A DNA stretch of 64,000 nt, taken from Mycolicibacterium setense (GTDB lineage: Bacteria; Actinomycetota; Actinomycetes; Mycobacteriales; Mycobacteriaceae). How positions within the stretch are numbered: position 1 is the first letter of the stretch; each line of letters begins with the position of its first letter. Below the pieces are notes generated by a model, which was not told the DNA's origin, ran no database searches, and saw only the letters and a program-made list of their open reading frames with translations. The stretch lies in the NCBI RefSeq assembly GCF_000805385.1, contig NZ_JTJW01000005.1:806001-870000 (forward strand), in the 5' to 3' direction. The translations under genes and the position numbers were made by a program. Shown piece by piece: positions 38,420 through 48,145 of this stretch.

Positions 38420-39790
38420 TCAGGCGTGCGCGATCCGGAGCAATTCGGCCACGCTGGCCAGCTTGACGCGGGGCCTGCCGGCTGACTCCCCGGCAGCGCG
38501 CTCATGAGCGTCGATCAGCTGCCAGTGTTCGCCGCTGACCAGCTTCGGCTGGTGTTCCAACAGCCATTGGGCGAGTTCGATACCGTACTCGGGGCCTCGC
38601 TCGTCGACGCCGCTGGCGCGAAGATCTTCCAGCAACGTGTCGATGGTGTCCTGTGAATCCTTCTTGTTGCTGCCGATCACACCCGACGGCCCCCGTTTGA
38701 TCCAGCCGACGACGTACTCGTTGCTGCTGCCGTCGATGCGTCCGTTCGTGTGCGGAATCGTTCCCGAGCGTTCGTCGAACGGCAGTCCCGGTGTCGGCAC
38801 CCCGCGGTACCCGACCGCGCGCACCACCAGCTGGACCGGCAACTCCTCGCGGTCCCCGGTGTCCTTCGCCACCACGCGCCCGTCGGCGTCGCGGACAAGT
38901 TGGTTGCGGCCCAGCACAATCGACTCGACCCGGTCCTCACCGCGCAATTCAACGGGGGAGGTGCAGAAGCGGAACACGATGCGCCGCTTGGCCTCTCGCG
39001 GTTGCTGCTCGACATACTTTCGCAGCACCTTGATGTTCTGCTTGACGGTCTTGCTCGCCGCCTCCAGATCGGCGTCGGTGATTCCGTCGAAATCGGCCGG
39101 GTCGAGGATGACGTCGACATCGCCCAACGCCTCGAGATCGCCGAGTTCACGCAATTCCAGGGTGGTGAACGTCGCCTGCAGCGGTCCGCGGCGGCCGATG
39201 ACGACCACCTCCTCCACCCCTCGGGTGTCCAGTGAGGCCAGCGCGTGGTCGGCGATATCGGTGTTGGCCAGCGCCTCTGGGTCGCTGACCAGGATGCGGG
39301 CCACGTCCAGGGCGACGTTGCCATTGCCGACGACCACTGCCCGGCCGCCCGCCAAATTGGGCTCCATGCCGTCGAAGTGGGGATGGGCGTTGTACCAGCC
39401 GACGAAATCCACCGCGGCCACGCTGCCCGGCAACTCTTCTCCGGGAATGTGCAGCGCCCGGTCGGATTGCGCGCCGACGGCATAGACCACCGCGTCGTAG
39501 TGGTCCGCCAATTCAGCCGGCGTGACGTGCTCGCCGACCTTGATGTTGCCGAAGAACCGGAACCGCGCATCGGCGGCGGTCTTGTCGAACTGCGCGCTGA
39601 TCGACTTGATCTTCGGATGGTCCGGCGCCACTCCCGAACGCACCAGGCCCCACGGGGTCGGCAGCATCTCGAGCATGTCGACGCGCACGTCGCGATCGGA
39701 GTCGGGCGAATCGGCAAACTTCAGTAACGATGCGGCAGCAAAGAATCCCGAGGGGCCGGAGCCGACGATCGCTACATGATATGGGCGCAT
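38420..39790 (-). CDS. fprA: NADPH-ferredoxin reductase FprA
   Basis: 456 residues, ATG start. Adrenodoxin-reductase type: FAD-binding VGSGPSG at residues 9-15, the SGVAPDHPKIKSI loop, NADPH-binding VVVGNGNVALDVARIL, and the C-terminal GWIKRGPSGVIGSNK motif that contacts NADP. It passes electrons from NADPH to ferredoxins for cytochromes P450 and other oxygenases. In M. tuberculosis fprA (Rv3106) also sits beside prfB. It is divergent from prfB with a 149-bp gap. Confidence 0.95.
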   Translation of the reverse strand: MRPYHVAIVGSGPSGFFAAASLLKFADSPDSDRDVRVDMLEMLPTPWGLVRSGVAPDHPKIKSISAQFDKTAADARFRFFGNIKVGEHVTPAELADHYDAVVYAVGAQSDRALHIPGEELPGSVAAVDFVGWYNAHPHFDGMEPNLAGGRAVVVGNGNVALDVARILVSDPEALANTDIADHALASLDTRGVEEVVVIGRRGPLQATFTTLELRELGDLEALGDVDVILDPADFDGITDADLEAASKTVKQNIKVLRKYVEQQPREAKRRIVFRFCTSPVELRGEDRVESIVLGRNQLVRDADGRVVAKDTGDREELPVQLVVRAVGYRGVPTPGLPFDERSGTIPHTNGRIDGSSNEYVVGWIKRGPSGVIGSNKKDSQDTIDTLLEDLRASGVDERGPEYGIELAQWLLEHQPKLVSGEHWQLIDAHERAAGESAGRPRVKLASVAELLRIAHA

Positions 39791-39939
39791 ACGCCTGCCT
39801 TCTACGAGCTTGAAAAGCCGTCACGTACCCGCCCAGGGCTGCGGGGCCGGGTACCAACCGACTTTAAACACAGAACGTCCGCGCTGCCGCGAGTCGGAGA
39901 GATCTGCCGCCGAAATGCCGCCGGGTACCCTGAACATTC

Positions 39940-41058
39940 GTGGATCCAGACCGCCAAGCCGCCGTAGCCGCACTCGACACCACCCTGACAACCGTGGAGC
40001 GGGTGCTCGACATCGATGGCCTGCGCCAGCGGATCGACATGCTCGAGCAGCAGGCCTCCGATCCGAAGCTCTGGGACGACCAGTCGCGGGCGCAGAAAGT
40101 CACCAGTGAGCTCTCGCATGCGCAGAGCGAACTGCGCCGGGTGCAGGAACTACGCCAGCGTGTCGAGGACCTGCCGGTGCTGTTCGAACTCGCCGCCGAG
40201 GAGGAGGGGGCAGAAGGTTCCGACGCCCTCGCCGAGGCCGACGCCGAGCTCGCCAAGCTCCGCGAAGAGATCGAGACCCTCGAGGTCCGCACCCTGCTCT
40301 CGGGTGAGTACGACGAGCGTGAGGCCGTCGTCACGATCCGCTCCGGCGCCGGTGGCGTCGACGCCGCGGACTGGGCCGAGATGCTGATGCGGATGTATGT
40401 CCGATGGGCCGAGAAGCACGACTACCCCGTCGAGGTGTTCGACACGTCCTACGCCGAGGAAGCCGGGATCAAGAGCGCGACCTTCGCCGTGCACGCCCCG
40501 TTCGCCTACGGCACTCTCTCGGTCGAGCAGGGCACGCACCGGCTGGTGCGCATCAGTCCCTTCGACAACCAGAGCCGGCGTCAGACGTCGTTCGCCGACG
40601 TCGAGGTGCTCCCGGTGGTGGAGACGACCGACCACATCGAGATTCCAGAAGGCGACCTGCGCGTCGACGTGTACCGCTCGAGCGGTCCCGGCGGGCAGTC
40701 GGTGAACACCACCGACTCGGCCGTCCGGCTCACCCACATCCCGACCGGGATCGTGGTGACCTGTCAGAACGAGAAGTCGCAGCTGCAGAACAAGGTCGCG
40801 GCGATGCGGGTCCTGCAGGCACGCCTCCTGGAACGCAAGCGGCTGGAGGAGCGCGCCGAGATGGACGCGCTCAAGGGGGACGGCGGCAGCTCCTGGGGTA
40901 ACCAGATGCGGTCCTATGTCCTGCATCCCTATCAGATGGTGAAAGACCTGCGTACCGAGTACGAGGTCGGCAATCCGGCCACCGTCCTGGACGGAGACAT
41001 CGACGGATTCCTGGAAGCGGGGATCAGGTGGCGCAACCGAAAAGACGACGACGACTGA
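39940..41058 (+). CDS. prfB: peptide chain release factor 2
   Basis: 372 residues from a GTG. The peptidyl-tRNA hydrolysis motif GGQ is at residues 251-253 in [18 protein letters not shown], and the stop-codon recognition motif SPF at 206-208 marks RF2 (UGA/UAA). The reading frame is continuous: there is no internal UGA and no programmed +1 frameshift as in E. coli, as usual for mycobacteria. First gene of the prfB-mscS-ftsE-ftsX-smpB series. Confidence 0.96.
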   Translation: MDPDRQAAVAALDTTLTTVERVLDIDGLRQRIDMLEQQASDPKLWDDQSRAQKVTSELSHAQSELRRVQELRQRVEDLPVLFELAAEEEGAEGSDALAEADAELAKLREEIETLEVRTLLSGEYDEREAVVTIRSGAGGVDAADWAEMLMRMYVRWAEKHDYPVEVFDTSYAEEAGIKSATFAVHAPFAYGTLSVEQGTHRLVRISPFDNQSRRQTSFADVEVLPVVETTDHIEIPEGDLRVDVYRSSGPGGQSVNTTDSAVRLTHIPTGIVVTCQNEKSQLQNKVAAMRVLQARLLERKRLEERAEMDALKGDGGSSWGNQMRSYVLHPYQMVKDLRTEYEVGNPATVLDGDIDGFLEAGIRWRNRKDDDD

Positions 41059-41064
41059 TTGACG

Positions 41065-42042
41065 ATGACTGAAACCGTGCTCGCCCTTGCCCTCGCCGAC
41101 CGCTGGCACGATTTCTGGCACGGCGAGATCGGCGTATGGATCCTGACCACCGGTCTGCGAATCGCGCTGCTGCTCATCGGCGGCCTGCTCGCCGCGCGCT
41201 TCATCAACTGGGCCGCCCAACGGGTGGTGCGCCGCATCGACGCCGAGTACCAGGAAAGCGACCAGTTGGTGCGTTCGGAGAGCGCCAAGCACCGGCAAGC
41301 CGTCGCCTCGGTGATCTCCTGGGTGTCGGTGGCGGTGCTGTTCATCATCGTGCTGGTCGAGGTCACCGACGCGCTCGCGGTGCCCATCGCATCCCTGGTC
41401 GCCCCGGCCGCGGTGCTCGGCGCCGCCCTCGGTTTCGGCGCCCAGCGCATCGTGCAGGACCTGCTCGCCGGCTTCTTCATCATCACCGAGAAGCAGTACG
41501 GCTTCGGTGATCTCGTCCGACTGACGATCGCCGCGGCCAACGAGGCAGAGGGCACGGTCGAGGACGTCACGCTCCGGGTCACCAAGCTGCGGTCCTCCGA
41601 AGGCGAGATGTTCACCGTGCCCAACGGACAGATCGTCAAATCGCTGAATCTGTCGAAGGACTGGGCGCGCGCGGTGGTCGACATTCCGGTATCGGTGAGT
41701 GCCGACCTCAACGTGGTCAACGATGTGCTCAACGATGTTGCCGAGAAGGCCGCCGAAGACGGGGAGCTGTCCAAGCTGCTGCTCGACAAGCCGCAGCTGA
41801 TGGGCGTGGAGAGCATCGGAGTCGACACCGTGAACCTGCGGATGGTGGCGCGCACCCTGCCGGGCAAACAGTTCGATGTGGGCAGGCGGTTGCGGGTGCG
41901 GGTGGTGCGGGCGCTCCGGCGGGCCGGGGTGGTGACATCGTCGGACGGGTCGATCGCCGCGGCCGGCGACGTCATGCATCCGGCTGCCGTCGCCGAGACG
42001 GTCGCGACGCCCCCGGCATCGACTCAGGAGCCGAAGAAGTGA
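41065..42042 (+). CDS. MscS-type mechanosensitive channel family protein
   Basis: 325 residues from the ATG at 41065; a TTG two codons earlier directly follows the prfB stop and could also serve. Three hydrophobic segments, the last being the pore-type helix LVAPAAVLGAALGFGAQRIVQDLLAGFFII, then the beta-domain with FGDLVRL and EGTVEDVTLRVTKLRSSEG, and VPNGQI, all diagnostic of MscS. It should open under membrane tension during osmotic downshift. Overlaps the next gene by 4 bases. Confidence 0.9.
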   Translation: MTETVLALALADRWHDFWHGEIGVWILTTGLRIALLLIGGLLAARFINWAAQRVVRRIDAEYQESDQLVRSESAKHRQAVASVISWVSVAVLFIIVLVEVTDALAVPIASLVAPAAVLGAALGFGAQRIVQDLLAGFFIITEKQYGFGDLVRLTIAAANEAEGTVEDVTLRVTKLRSSEGEMFTVPNGQIVKSLNLSKDWARAVVDIPVSVSADLNVVNDVLNDVAEKAAEDGELSKLLLDKPQLMGVESIGVDTVNLRMVARTLPGKQFDVGRRLRVRVVRALRRAGVVTSSDGSIAAAGDVMHPAAVAETVATPPASTQEPKK

Positions 42043-42551
42043 AACTCGACTTCAGCCGGGTGGTCGACGCGGGAGAAAAATTGTGGCGCAGCCGGGTGGG
42101 CAGGCTCCGCACGTCGACCGTGGTGCTGCTTGTCGCGTTCGTCGCGCTGTCGTGGGTGCAACAGGAGTACCGCCCCAAGGAGGCCGCCCCGCAGTCGCCG
42201 GACACCCAGGTGGTGCCGCCCGGATTCGTGCCCGATCCCGAATACACCTGGGTGCCGCGTACCAAGCTGCAGACTCCGCGCTCGACGACGCCGACCGAGA
42301 CCCCGGAGACGACCGAGACCACGCCTCCGACGACCATGACGACGACCGAGATGCCGGAGACGACCGAGACCACCACCAGTCCCACCACGACGACGCCGCC
42401 GGGGGCTCCGCGCACGACGGTCGTCGATCCGGATGGTCCCGGCCTGCTTCCGCCGATCACGTTGCCGGTGTTCCCCGCGCCGGCCCCCGGCCCCCCGGTC
42501 GAGCAGCAGCAACCCGGCCAGGAGCCGGTGGCACCGACCTTGCCGCGATAG
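42039..42551 (+). CDS. Thr/Pro-rich membrane-anchored protein (Rv3103c-like)
   Basis: 170 residues, GTG start overlapping the channel stop (GTGA). A short basic N-terminus, a single hydrophobic helix (TSTVVLLVAFVALSWVQ) and then a low-complexity tail of Thr/Glu/Pro repeats (TPTETPETTETTPPT and similar) that probably extends into the periplasm. M. tuberculosis has a proline-rich membrane protein at the same place. A cell-wall-associated role is likely from the context, but unknown. Confidence 0.75.
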   Translation: MKLDFSRVVDAGEKLWRSRVGRLRTSTVVLLVAFVALSWVQQEYRPKEAAPQSPDTQVVPPGFVPDPEYTWVPRTKLQTPRSTTPTETPETTETTPPTTMTTTEMPETTETTTSPTTTTPPGAPRTTVVDPDGPGLLPPITLPVFPAPAPGPPVEQQQPGQEPVAPTLPR

Positions 42552-42596
42552 CCTGACCTGCTCGATGCGCTTGCCCCGCTACACTGGCGTGCCGTG

Positions 42597-43286
42597 ATGA
42601 TCACCCTCGACCACGTGACGAAGCACTACAAGTCTTCGGCGCGCCCCGCGCTCGACGACGTCTCGTTGAAAATCGACAAGGGTGAGTTCGTCTTCCTGAT
42701 CGGACCGTCGGGTTCGGGCAAGTCGACGTTCATGCGGCTGCTCCTGGCAGCCGAGACGCCCACCTCGGGTGACATCCGGGTTTCCAAGTTCCACGTCAAC
42801 AAGCTCGCCGGCCGGCACGTCCCCAACCTGCGTCAGGTCATCGGCTGCGTCTTCCAGGACTTCCGGCTGCTGCAGCAGAAGACCGTGTTCGAGAACGTGG
42901 CGTTCGCCCTCGAGGTGATCGGCAAGCGCGGCGAGGTGATCAACCGCGTTGTCCCGGATGTGCTGGAGATGGTCGGTCTGTCCGGCAAGGCCAACCGGCT
43001 GCCGAGCGAACTTTCCGGTGGCGAGCAGCAGCGCGTCGCCATCGCGCGGGCCTTCGTCAACCGCCCGCTGGTCCTGATCGCCGACGAGCCAACCGGCAAC
43101 TTGGATCCCGAGACCAGCAAGGACATCATGGATCTGCTGGAACGGATCAACCGCACCGGAACCACGGTGCTGATGGCCACCCACGACCATCACATCGTCG
43201 ACTCCATGCGTCAGCGGGTCGTCGAACTCGAACTCGGCCGGCTGATCCGTGATGAGCAGCGCGGCGTCTACGGAATGGATCGCTAA
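42597..43286 (+). CDS. ftsE: cell division ATP-binding protein FtsE
   Basis: 229 residues from the ATG at 42597 (MITLDHVTK), matching mycobacterial FtsE; a GTG lies directly before it. Walker [10 protein letters not shown] at 36-44, Q-loop in [13 protein letters not shown] signature LSGGEQQ at 139-145 and Walker B LIADEP at 160-165. With FtsX it forms the divisome ABC complex that activates peptidoglycan hydrolases (RipC in mycobacteria). Stop TAA is followed directly by ftsX. Confidence 0.97.
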   Translation: MITLDHVTKHYKSSARPALDDVSLKIDKGEFVFLIGPSGSGKSTFMRLLLAAETPTSGDIRVSKFHVNKLAGRHVPNLRQVIGCVFQDFRLLQQKTVFENVAFALEVIGKRGEVINRVVPDVLEMVGLSGKANRLPSELSGGEQQRVAIARAFVNRPLVLIADEPTGNLDPETSKDIMDLLERINRTGTTVLMATHDHHIVDSMRQRVVELELGRLIRDEQRGVYGMDR

Positions 43287-44183
43287 GTGCGCTTCGGCTT
43301 TCTCGTCAATGAAGTTCTGACCGGGCTTCGTCGCAACGTCACGATGACGGTGGCGATGATCCTGACCACCGCGATCTCGATCGGGTTGTTCGGTGGCGGT
43401 CTGTTGGTGGTGCGGCTGGCCGACCAGTCTCGTGACATCTACCTGGACCGTGTCGAGAGCCAGGTGTTCCTGACCGACGACATCTCCGCCAACGACCCCA
43501 CCTGCGACGCCGAAGCGTGCAAGGCGCTGTATCGCATGATCGACGACCGCGATGACGTGCGCTCGCTGAGCTTCCTCAACCGCGACCAGGCCTACGAGGA
43601 CGCGATCAAGAAGTTCCCGCAGTACAAGGACGTGGCGGGCAAGGATGCGTTCCCGGCGTCGTTCATCGTCAAGCTCAACGACCCCGAGCAGCACGAGGCG
43701 TTCGACAAGGCGATGCAGGGCCAGCCCGGTGTCCTCAACGTGCTGAACCAGAAGGACCTCATCGACCGTTTGTTCGCCGTGCTCGACGGGCTCAGTAGCG
43801 TCGCGTTCGCGGTGGCGCTGGTGCAGGCGATCGGTGCGGTGCTGCTGATCGCCAACATGGTCCAGGTGGCCGCCTACACGCGGCGCACCGAGATCGGCAT
43901 CATGCGCCTGGTCGGTGCCACCCGCTGGTACACGCAGCTGCCGTTCCTGGTGGAGGCGATGATCGCGGCCCTGATCGGTGTGGTGATCGCGATCGTGGGA
44001 TTGATCGTGGTCAGAGCGGTGTTCCTGGAGAAAGCGCTCGACCAGTTTTATCAGTCGAATTTGATTGCCAGGGTCGACTACGCTGACGTCCTCTACTTCA
44101 GCGCACCATGGATGCTGTTCCTCGGTCTGGCGATGTCCGGGGTTACCGCGTACGTGACACTGCGGCTCTACATCCGAAGGTAA
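43287..44183 (+). CDS. ftsX: cell division protein FtsX
   Basis: 298 residues from a GTG immediately after the ftsE stop. Four membrane helices with a large extracellular loop between the first and second (residues about 47-170) that holds a cysteine pair in [13 protein letters not shown], as in M. tuberculosis FtsX; this loop binds the hydrolase partner. The C-terminal MacB-like region has [21 protein letters not shown]. Partner of FtsE. Confidence 0.96.
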   Translation: MRFGFLVNEVLTGLRRNVTMTVAMILTTAISIGLFGGGLLVVRLADQSRDIYLDRVESQVFLTDDISANDPTCDAEACKALYRMIDDRDDVRSLSFLNRDQAYEDAIKKFPQYKDVAGKDAFPASFIVKLNDPEQHEAFDKAMQGQPGVLNVLNQKDLIDRLFAVLDGLSSVAFAVALVQAIGAVLLIANMVQVAAYTRRTEIGIMRLVGATRWYTQLPFLVEAMIAALIGVVIAIVGLIVVRAVFLEKALDQFYQSNLIARVDYADVLYFSAPWMLFLGLAMSGVTAYVTLRLYIRR

Positions 44184-44193
44184 TCGTGAGCTA

Positions 44194-44685
44194 GTGGCGA
44201 CCAAGAAATCCAGCCCCGCCGGCAATAAGCAGATTGTGGCCAGCAATCGCAAGGCGCGGCACAACTACATGATCCTCGACACCTACGAGGCCGGCATCGC
44301 GCTGATGGGCACCGAGGTCAAGAGTCTGCGTGAAGGCCAGGCGTCGCTGGCCGACGCGTTCGCCACCGTCGACGACGGCGAGATCTGGCTGCGCAACGTG
44401 CACATCGCGGAGTATCACCACGGCACCTGGACCAACCACGCGCCGCGGCGCAACCGCAAGCTGCTACTGCACCGCAGCCAGATCGACAACCTGATCGGCA
44501 AGATCCGCGACGGCAACCTGACGCTGGTGCCGCTGTCGATGTACTTCTCCGACGGCAAGGTCAAGGTCGAGCTGGCGCTGGCCCGCGGCAAGCAGGCCCA
44601 CGACAAACGTCAGGACCTGGCCAAACGGGACGCCGACCGCGAGATCACGCGCGAGTTGGGCCGCCGCGCCAAGGGCATGTCCTGA
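44194..44685 (+). CDS. smpB: SsrA-binding protein SmpB
   Basis: 163 residues from a GTG, 10 bases after ftsX. OB-fold protein with [18 protein letters not shown] and [14 protein letters not shown] at the start, [13 protein letters not shown] in the middle and a basic C-terminal tail ([27 protein letters not shown] region) that enters the empty decoding centre. Binds tmRNA and delivers it to stalled ribosomes; its RNA partner ssrA is encoded 112 bases downstream. Confidence 0.97.
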   Translation: MATKKSSPAGNKQIVASNRKARHNYMILDTYEAGIALMGTEVKSLREGQASLADAFATVDDGEIWLRNVHIAEYHHGTWTNHAPRRNRKLLLHRSQIDNLIGKIRDGNLTLVPLSMYFSDGKVKVELALARGKQAHDKRQDLAKRDADREITRELGRRAKGMS

Positions 44686-44733
44686 GCACGTTCAGCGGTC
44701 GCGAGCGACTCGAAAATACCGCGGAATAATGAC

Positions 44734-44764
44734 TTGGCATCGGCAGTTGAGTCTGGCGTACCAT
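44734..44764 (+). promoter_or_regulatory. candidate ssrA promoter
   Basis: TTGGCA (44734-44739) and TACCAT (44759-44764) are spaced by 19 bases, somewhat long for SigA. Transcription would start near 44771, leaving a short leader with a hairpin ahead of the mature tmRNA 5' end. Confidence 0.35.
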
Positions 44765-44771
44765 TGACTGT

Positions 44772-44790
44772 CCTGCCGAAAGTCGGCAGG
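44772..44790 (+). other. hairpin in the tmRNA leader
   Basis: Perfect 8-base stem CCTGCCGA / TCGGCAGG with a 3-base loop, ending 7 bases before the mature tmRNA 5' end. It could guide RNase P processing or protect the precursor; alternatively it could end read-through from smpB, though no T-run follows. Confidence 0.55.
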
Positions 44791-44797
44791 GATGCGA

Positions 44798-45166
44798 GGG
44801 GCTGATCGGTTTCGACTTCGCGCATCGAATCAAGGGAAGCGTGCCGGTGCAGGCAAGAGACCACCGTAAGCGTCGTTGCAACCAATTAAGCGCCGATTCC
44901 AATCAGCGCGACTACGCACTCGCTGCCTAAGCGACTGCGTGTCTGTCAGACCGGGAGCGCCCTCGGCCCGGACCCTGGCATCAGCTAGAGGGACCCACCC
45001 ACGGGTTCGGTCGCGGAACCCATGGGGACACCAAACAGCGACTGGGATCGTCATCTCGGCTTGTTCGCGTGACTGAGAGATCCGAGTAGAGACACAGCGA
45101 ACTGCGCACGGAGAAGCCTCGAGGACATGCCGTAGGACCCGGGTTCAATTCCCGGCAGCTCCACGA
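44798..45166 (+). ncRNA. ssrA: transfer-messenger RNA (tmRNA)
   Basis: About 369 bases. The 5' acceptor strand GGGGCTG (44798-44804) pairs with CAGCTCC (45156-45162), and the T-arm GGACCCGGGTTCAATTCCC precedes the 3' end. The tag reading frame is at 44892-44930: GCC GAT TCC AAT CAG then codons giving ADSNQRDYALAA and TAA, ending in the ALAA degradation signal. The 3' terminus reads ACGA rather than ACCA, so the CCA end must be added after transcription. It rescues stalled ribosomes with SmpB. Confidence 0.96.
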
Positions 45167-45171
45167 CAAAA

Positions 45172-45202
45172 GCCCAGGTCTGAGTAACCCTCAGACCTGG
45201 GC
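45172..45202. terminator. ssrA intrinsic terminator
   Basis: Perfect 13-base stem GCCCAGGTCTGAG / CTCAGACCTGGGC with a 5-base loop and CTTTAT after it, starting 6 bases past the tmRNA end. It may also end the convergent small secreted-protein gene (stop 45219). Confidence 0.9.
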
Positions 45203-45218
45203 CTTTATCGTTGCCTCC

Positions 45219-45566
45219 TCATATCACGCAATGTGACGGGTCTGCCCCGGGAAGCGGGAAGAAGCCGATGCATTCCGGCGGATTCGGCGGCGGCGGGGTG
45301 GGCGGAATATCCAGGGGCATGGGATGGAAGATGCCGGTGCCCAAGTCGATCCAGCCGTACCGACCGCCTGCTCCGCTGTACTCGTAACAGGACGACCAGT
45401 CGAAGTCGGGCCACGGCGCCGCGGCCGGCCTGGGATCCCCCGGGCACCAGGTCGGCCGGGCCTGCGCGGTACCCGCCAGCGTCACACCCGCCAGGCTCAA
45501 ACCAGACATCACGACAGCTGTCGTCACCCCAACGACTGCCCGTTTCAGGACGTTGGTGCTGTTCAT
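45219..45566 (-). CDS. small exported protein of unknown function
   Basis: 115 residues from the ATG at 45566, chosen because a consensus AAAGGAGG lies 5 bases upstream. Signal peptide with a basic start (VLKRAV), a hydrophobic core and an ARPTW cleavage region after TAQA. The mature part of about 80 residues is rich in Pro, Trp and Tyr, has four cysteines (WCPGD, SSCYEY, PECIGF, SHCVI) likely paired, and a PPTPPPPNPP stretch. No known domain is recognised; small Cys/Pro-rich exported proteins are common in mycobacteria. Confidence 0.75.
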   Translation of the reverse strand: MNSTNVLKRAVVGVTTAVVMSGLSLAGVTLAGTAQARPTWCPGDPRPAAAPWPDFDWSSCYEYSGAGGRYGWIDLGTGIFHPMPLDIPPTPPPPNPPECIGFFPLPGADPSHCVI

Positions 45567-45812
45567 GTTGCCTCCTTTGCTCATCGCGGCCCCTCGCATC
45601 ACATCTTCGGTCGGGTGCCCACGCAGGGATGGGGTAGACGACTACCTCACATTTGGAGCTCTACGCGGCTGGCCATTCACGGGCCTGAGCACATCGAGAC
45701 GAGGCAATTGAGAGGCCCCGTTTCGGCTTGCCTTCAGCATCTCGCAGCGACATCGCCGGCGGCCATCCAGGCATTGATGTTGATCCGTCGGGGATACGGG
45801 TTAGGTTGAGAC

Positions 45813-46763
45813 ATGTTTTCTTGCCGCAAACACACCCCGGGGAGGGGCAGTGTGCGGTCAGGTGGTCGCTGGGTCGGGCTTGGCGCTACTGCACTTCTCA
45901 CCTTCGGCGGCCCGGTGGTCGCCCTGATCGCGCCGCCGTCGGCGTCGGCCGCCGACTGTGCTGACGTCGAGGTCGTCTTCGCGCGCGGCACCGATGAGCC
46001 GCCGGGTATGGGCCGGGTCGGTGACGCACTGGTCGAGTCCCTGCGCAAGCAGGCCGTGGGCATGAACATCGCCACCTATGCGGTGAACTACAAGGCCAGC
46101 AAGCTGCAGCTGCACGGTGGTGACGGCGCCAAAGACGCGATTTCCCACATCAAGTCCACGCTGTCCTCGTGCCCCGACACGCAGATCGTGCTCGGCGGCT
46201 ATTCGCAGGGTGCGAGCGTGATCAACATCGTGGCCGGCAACCCGCTGGGTGGCATCAAGTGGGGCGATTCGCTGCCGCCCGAGTATGCGGACAACGTCGC
46301 GGCGATCACTACCTTCGGCGACGTGGGCACCCGCACCAAGCAAACGATTGCAACCCAGAGCGCACTGTTCGGTTCCAAGGCGATCGACCTGTGTAACCCG
46401 AGCGACCCGATCTGTCATGAGGGTCAGGGCAATGAGTGGAGTGGGCACACCGAGGGCTACGTCCCCGTGTACACCACCCAGGCAGCGGCTTTCGTCGCCT
46501 CCAAGCTGCTGGCCGGGTCCGGTCAAACGCTGCCCGGGTACGGGCCGGCGCTACCCGATTACGGTCAGCTGCCTGAGTTCGGCCCGCTGCCGGGTTCCGG
46601 CCCAGTGCCGCAGTACGGCCCCGTGCCTGGGCCTGATACTTCCCTGCACGGTCCGTCACCCGCGTACAGCCCACAGTCACCCGGGTACGGGCAGCAGCCA
46701 CCCGGGTCTGGCCCGTCGACACCCGGCCCCACGTCATCGCCCTCCGAAATCGGATGGATCTGA
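45813..46763 (+). CDS. cutinase-like hydrolase with Pro/Gly/Tyr-rich tail
   Basis: 316 residues, ATG start. Signal peptide with cleavage near ASA-AD (about residue 47). Cutinase fold: catalytic S131 in GGYSQG, D198 in [10 protein letters not shown] and H212 in GHTEGY, with disulfide partners C49/C120 and C194/C201. Mycobacterial Culp proteins are esterases or phospholipases of the outer layers. After residue 235 an 80-residue tail of PGYG, PDYG, PEFG and PQYG type repeats follows, absent from plain cutinases; it may bind cell wall or span it. Confidence 0.9.
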   Translation: MFSCRKHTPGRGSVRSGGRWVGLGATALLTFGGPVVALIAPPSASAADCADVEVVFARGTDEPPGMGRVGDALVESLRKQAVGMNIATYAVNYKASKLQLHGGDGAKDAISHIKSTLSSCPDTQIVLGGYSQGASVINIVAGNPLGGIKWGDSLPPEYADNVAAITTFGDVGTRTKQTIATQSALFGSKAIDLCNPSDPICHEGQGNEWSGHTEGYVPVYTTQAAAFVASKLLAGSGQTLPGYGPALPDYGQLPEFGPLPGSGPVPQYGPVPGPDTSLHGPSPAYSPQSPGYGQQPPGSGPSTPGPTSSPSEIGWI

Positions 46764-46770
46764 GCGGTTT

Positions 46771-48006
46771 TCAGACCGCTGCCTGCGACGGCAGCGAGAT
46801 CGCGATCTCGGTGCCGCGGGCATCGTGAACGTCCAGCACGCCACCGAGGGCCAACACCTTGGCCCGAATCGACGCGAAACCGATGTGACCGGTTTCGACG
46901 CTCAGCGCGAGGCGCTCCGGTTCAATGCCCACGCCGTCGTCGGCGACGCACAGCGTGGCGCGTCCGTTCGACCGTTGCAGGGTGAACCTCAGGTTGTCGG
47001 CTTTGGCATGCTTGATCGCGTTCGTCGAAAACTCACGCGCAGCGCTGTAGAGCAGGTGATCGGCGTCGGTTCGCAAGTCGTCGGGCCAATTGTCGAAGTC
47101 CAGGTGGACGGCAAGGTCGGTGCGTGCCGCGATGCCGTCGGCCAGCGAGGTGATGGCAGCCCTGAGCCCGGCGCGGGCAAGCACTTCGGGATGCAATTCA
47201 CGCACCACGTCGCGAAGCAGCCGCGAGCACTCGCCGAGCGCCATGTCGACCCGGTCCATCGATTCGGCGGATCCCTCTCGCACCTCTTCCATCTCCCGGC
47301 GTGAGGCCAGGACATACTGCAGCGCTCCATCGTGTAGCCGTTCGGAAAGGGTTTGTCTTTCGCGCTTTTCGAGGATGACGATTTCTTCGAGCAGGTGACT
47401 GCGTTCCTGGGCCAACCCGGCGATCGTCTGCTCTTTCGATTTCTGGATCCACGACAGCGTGACCGACCCTGCTGCCAATCCGAACAGGAGTCCGGTGGTC
47501 GTGAGGATCGAACCCCACGGCTCATCTCCGTTGGCCGCCTGGTTTACCCACAGCACAACGACGTATGCGGCCACTGTGGGGACGGCGATCACCGCACTCA
47601 CGAACGGATCGAGCTGAGCCGCCGCGATCAGTGGGACCAGAAACAAGCCGTAGTGGAGCACATCGGAGGTCCAGGTGTTCGGTGAGCTGAGGCCCGATTC
47701 GACCGAAAGTATCGACACCACAGCGACATCCGCGAACAACATGAGCAGCGCGACCGAGCGCCGGGCCTCGATCCCGGCCGGATTCGACGGCCGCAGCGCC
47801 CAGAAGCCCCAACCTGCGATCGCCGCGATGTAGCCGATCCAGACGAGCCCGTATGGCCAGCGGTAGGTTTCGGGCGGTTGCAGGAACAACGCGAAGAAGA
47901 TGAACGCCACCAACACGATCCGCAGGGCGAATTGCAGCAGCAGCCCGCGAAAAGCTGCGCCCTGGGAGTAACGCCCCAAAGCCGTTGCCGCTGCGTGCCC
48001 GACCAT
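46771..48006 (-). CDS. orphan sensor histidine kinase (NarL/DesK-type, HisKA_3)
   Basis: 411 residues, ATG start. Five or six hydrophobic segments fill residues 20-185, with no large outside domain, then a coiled coil (KEQTIAGLAQERSHLLEEIVILEKRERQTL region). The phosphoacceptor is H225 in LSERLHDGALQ. The ATPase domain has the N-box REFSTNAIKHAKA and the G1 box VADDGVGIEPE. No response-regulator gene lies next to it, so the partner is elsewhere. It may sense a membrane property. Converges with the cutinase gene. Confidence 0.88.
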   Translation of the reverse strand: MVGHAAATALGRYSQGAAFRGLLLQFALRIVLVAFIFFALFLQPPETYRWPYGLVWIGYIAAIAGWGFWALRPSNPAGIEARRSVALLMLFADVAVVSILSVESGLSSPNTWTSDVLHYGLFLVPLIAAAQLDPFVSAVIAVPTVAAYVVVLWVNQAANGDEPWGSILTTTGLLFGLAAGSVTLSWIQKSKEQTIAGLAQERSHLLEEIVILEKRERQTLSERLHDGALQYVLASRREMEEVREGSAESMDRVDMALGECSRLLRDVVRELHPEVLARAGLRAAITSLADGIAARTDLAVHLDFDNWPDDLRTDADHLLYSAAREFSTNAIKHAKADNLRFTLQRSNGRATLCVADDGVGIEPERLALSVETGHIGFASIRAKVLALGGVLDVHDARGTEIAISLPSQAAV

Positions 48007-48145
48007 TCTCGACTCCCGCCAAACGCAGGGTTCGGCAGGAGTATAGGGCGGTTCGATCGTGTCCTGAGGTGGGTTGATGAAGTTTCCCGACGTGGCCTGC
48101 CATCATGGATAGCGGTCCCTGCGACGAAACGGGGAGTTGATCGAC

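Noticed and set aside
39940-40020. Programmed +1 frameshift in prfB
   Set aside because: The frame is continuous from the GTG and no in-frame UGA is present in the first codons.
40150-41979. Long minus-strand frame opposite prfB and the MscS gene
   Set aside because: His/Arg-rich shadow without any motif; both plus-strand genes are clear.
45121-45166. A separate tRNA gene, from the GGGTTCAATTCCC T-arm sequence
   Set aside because: This T-arm belongs to the tRNA-like domain of ssrA; no anticodon arm is associated with it.
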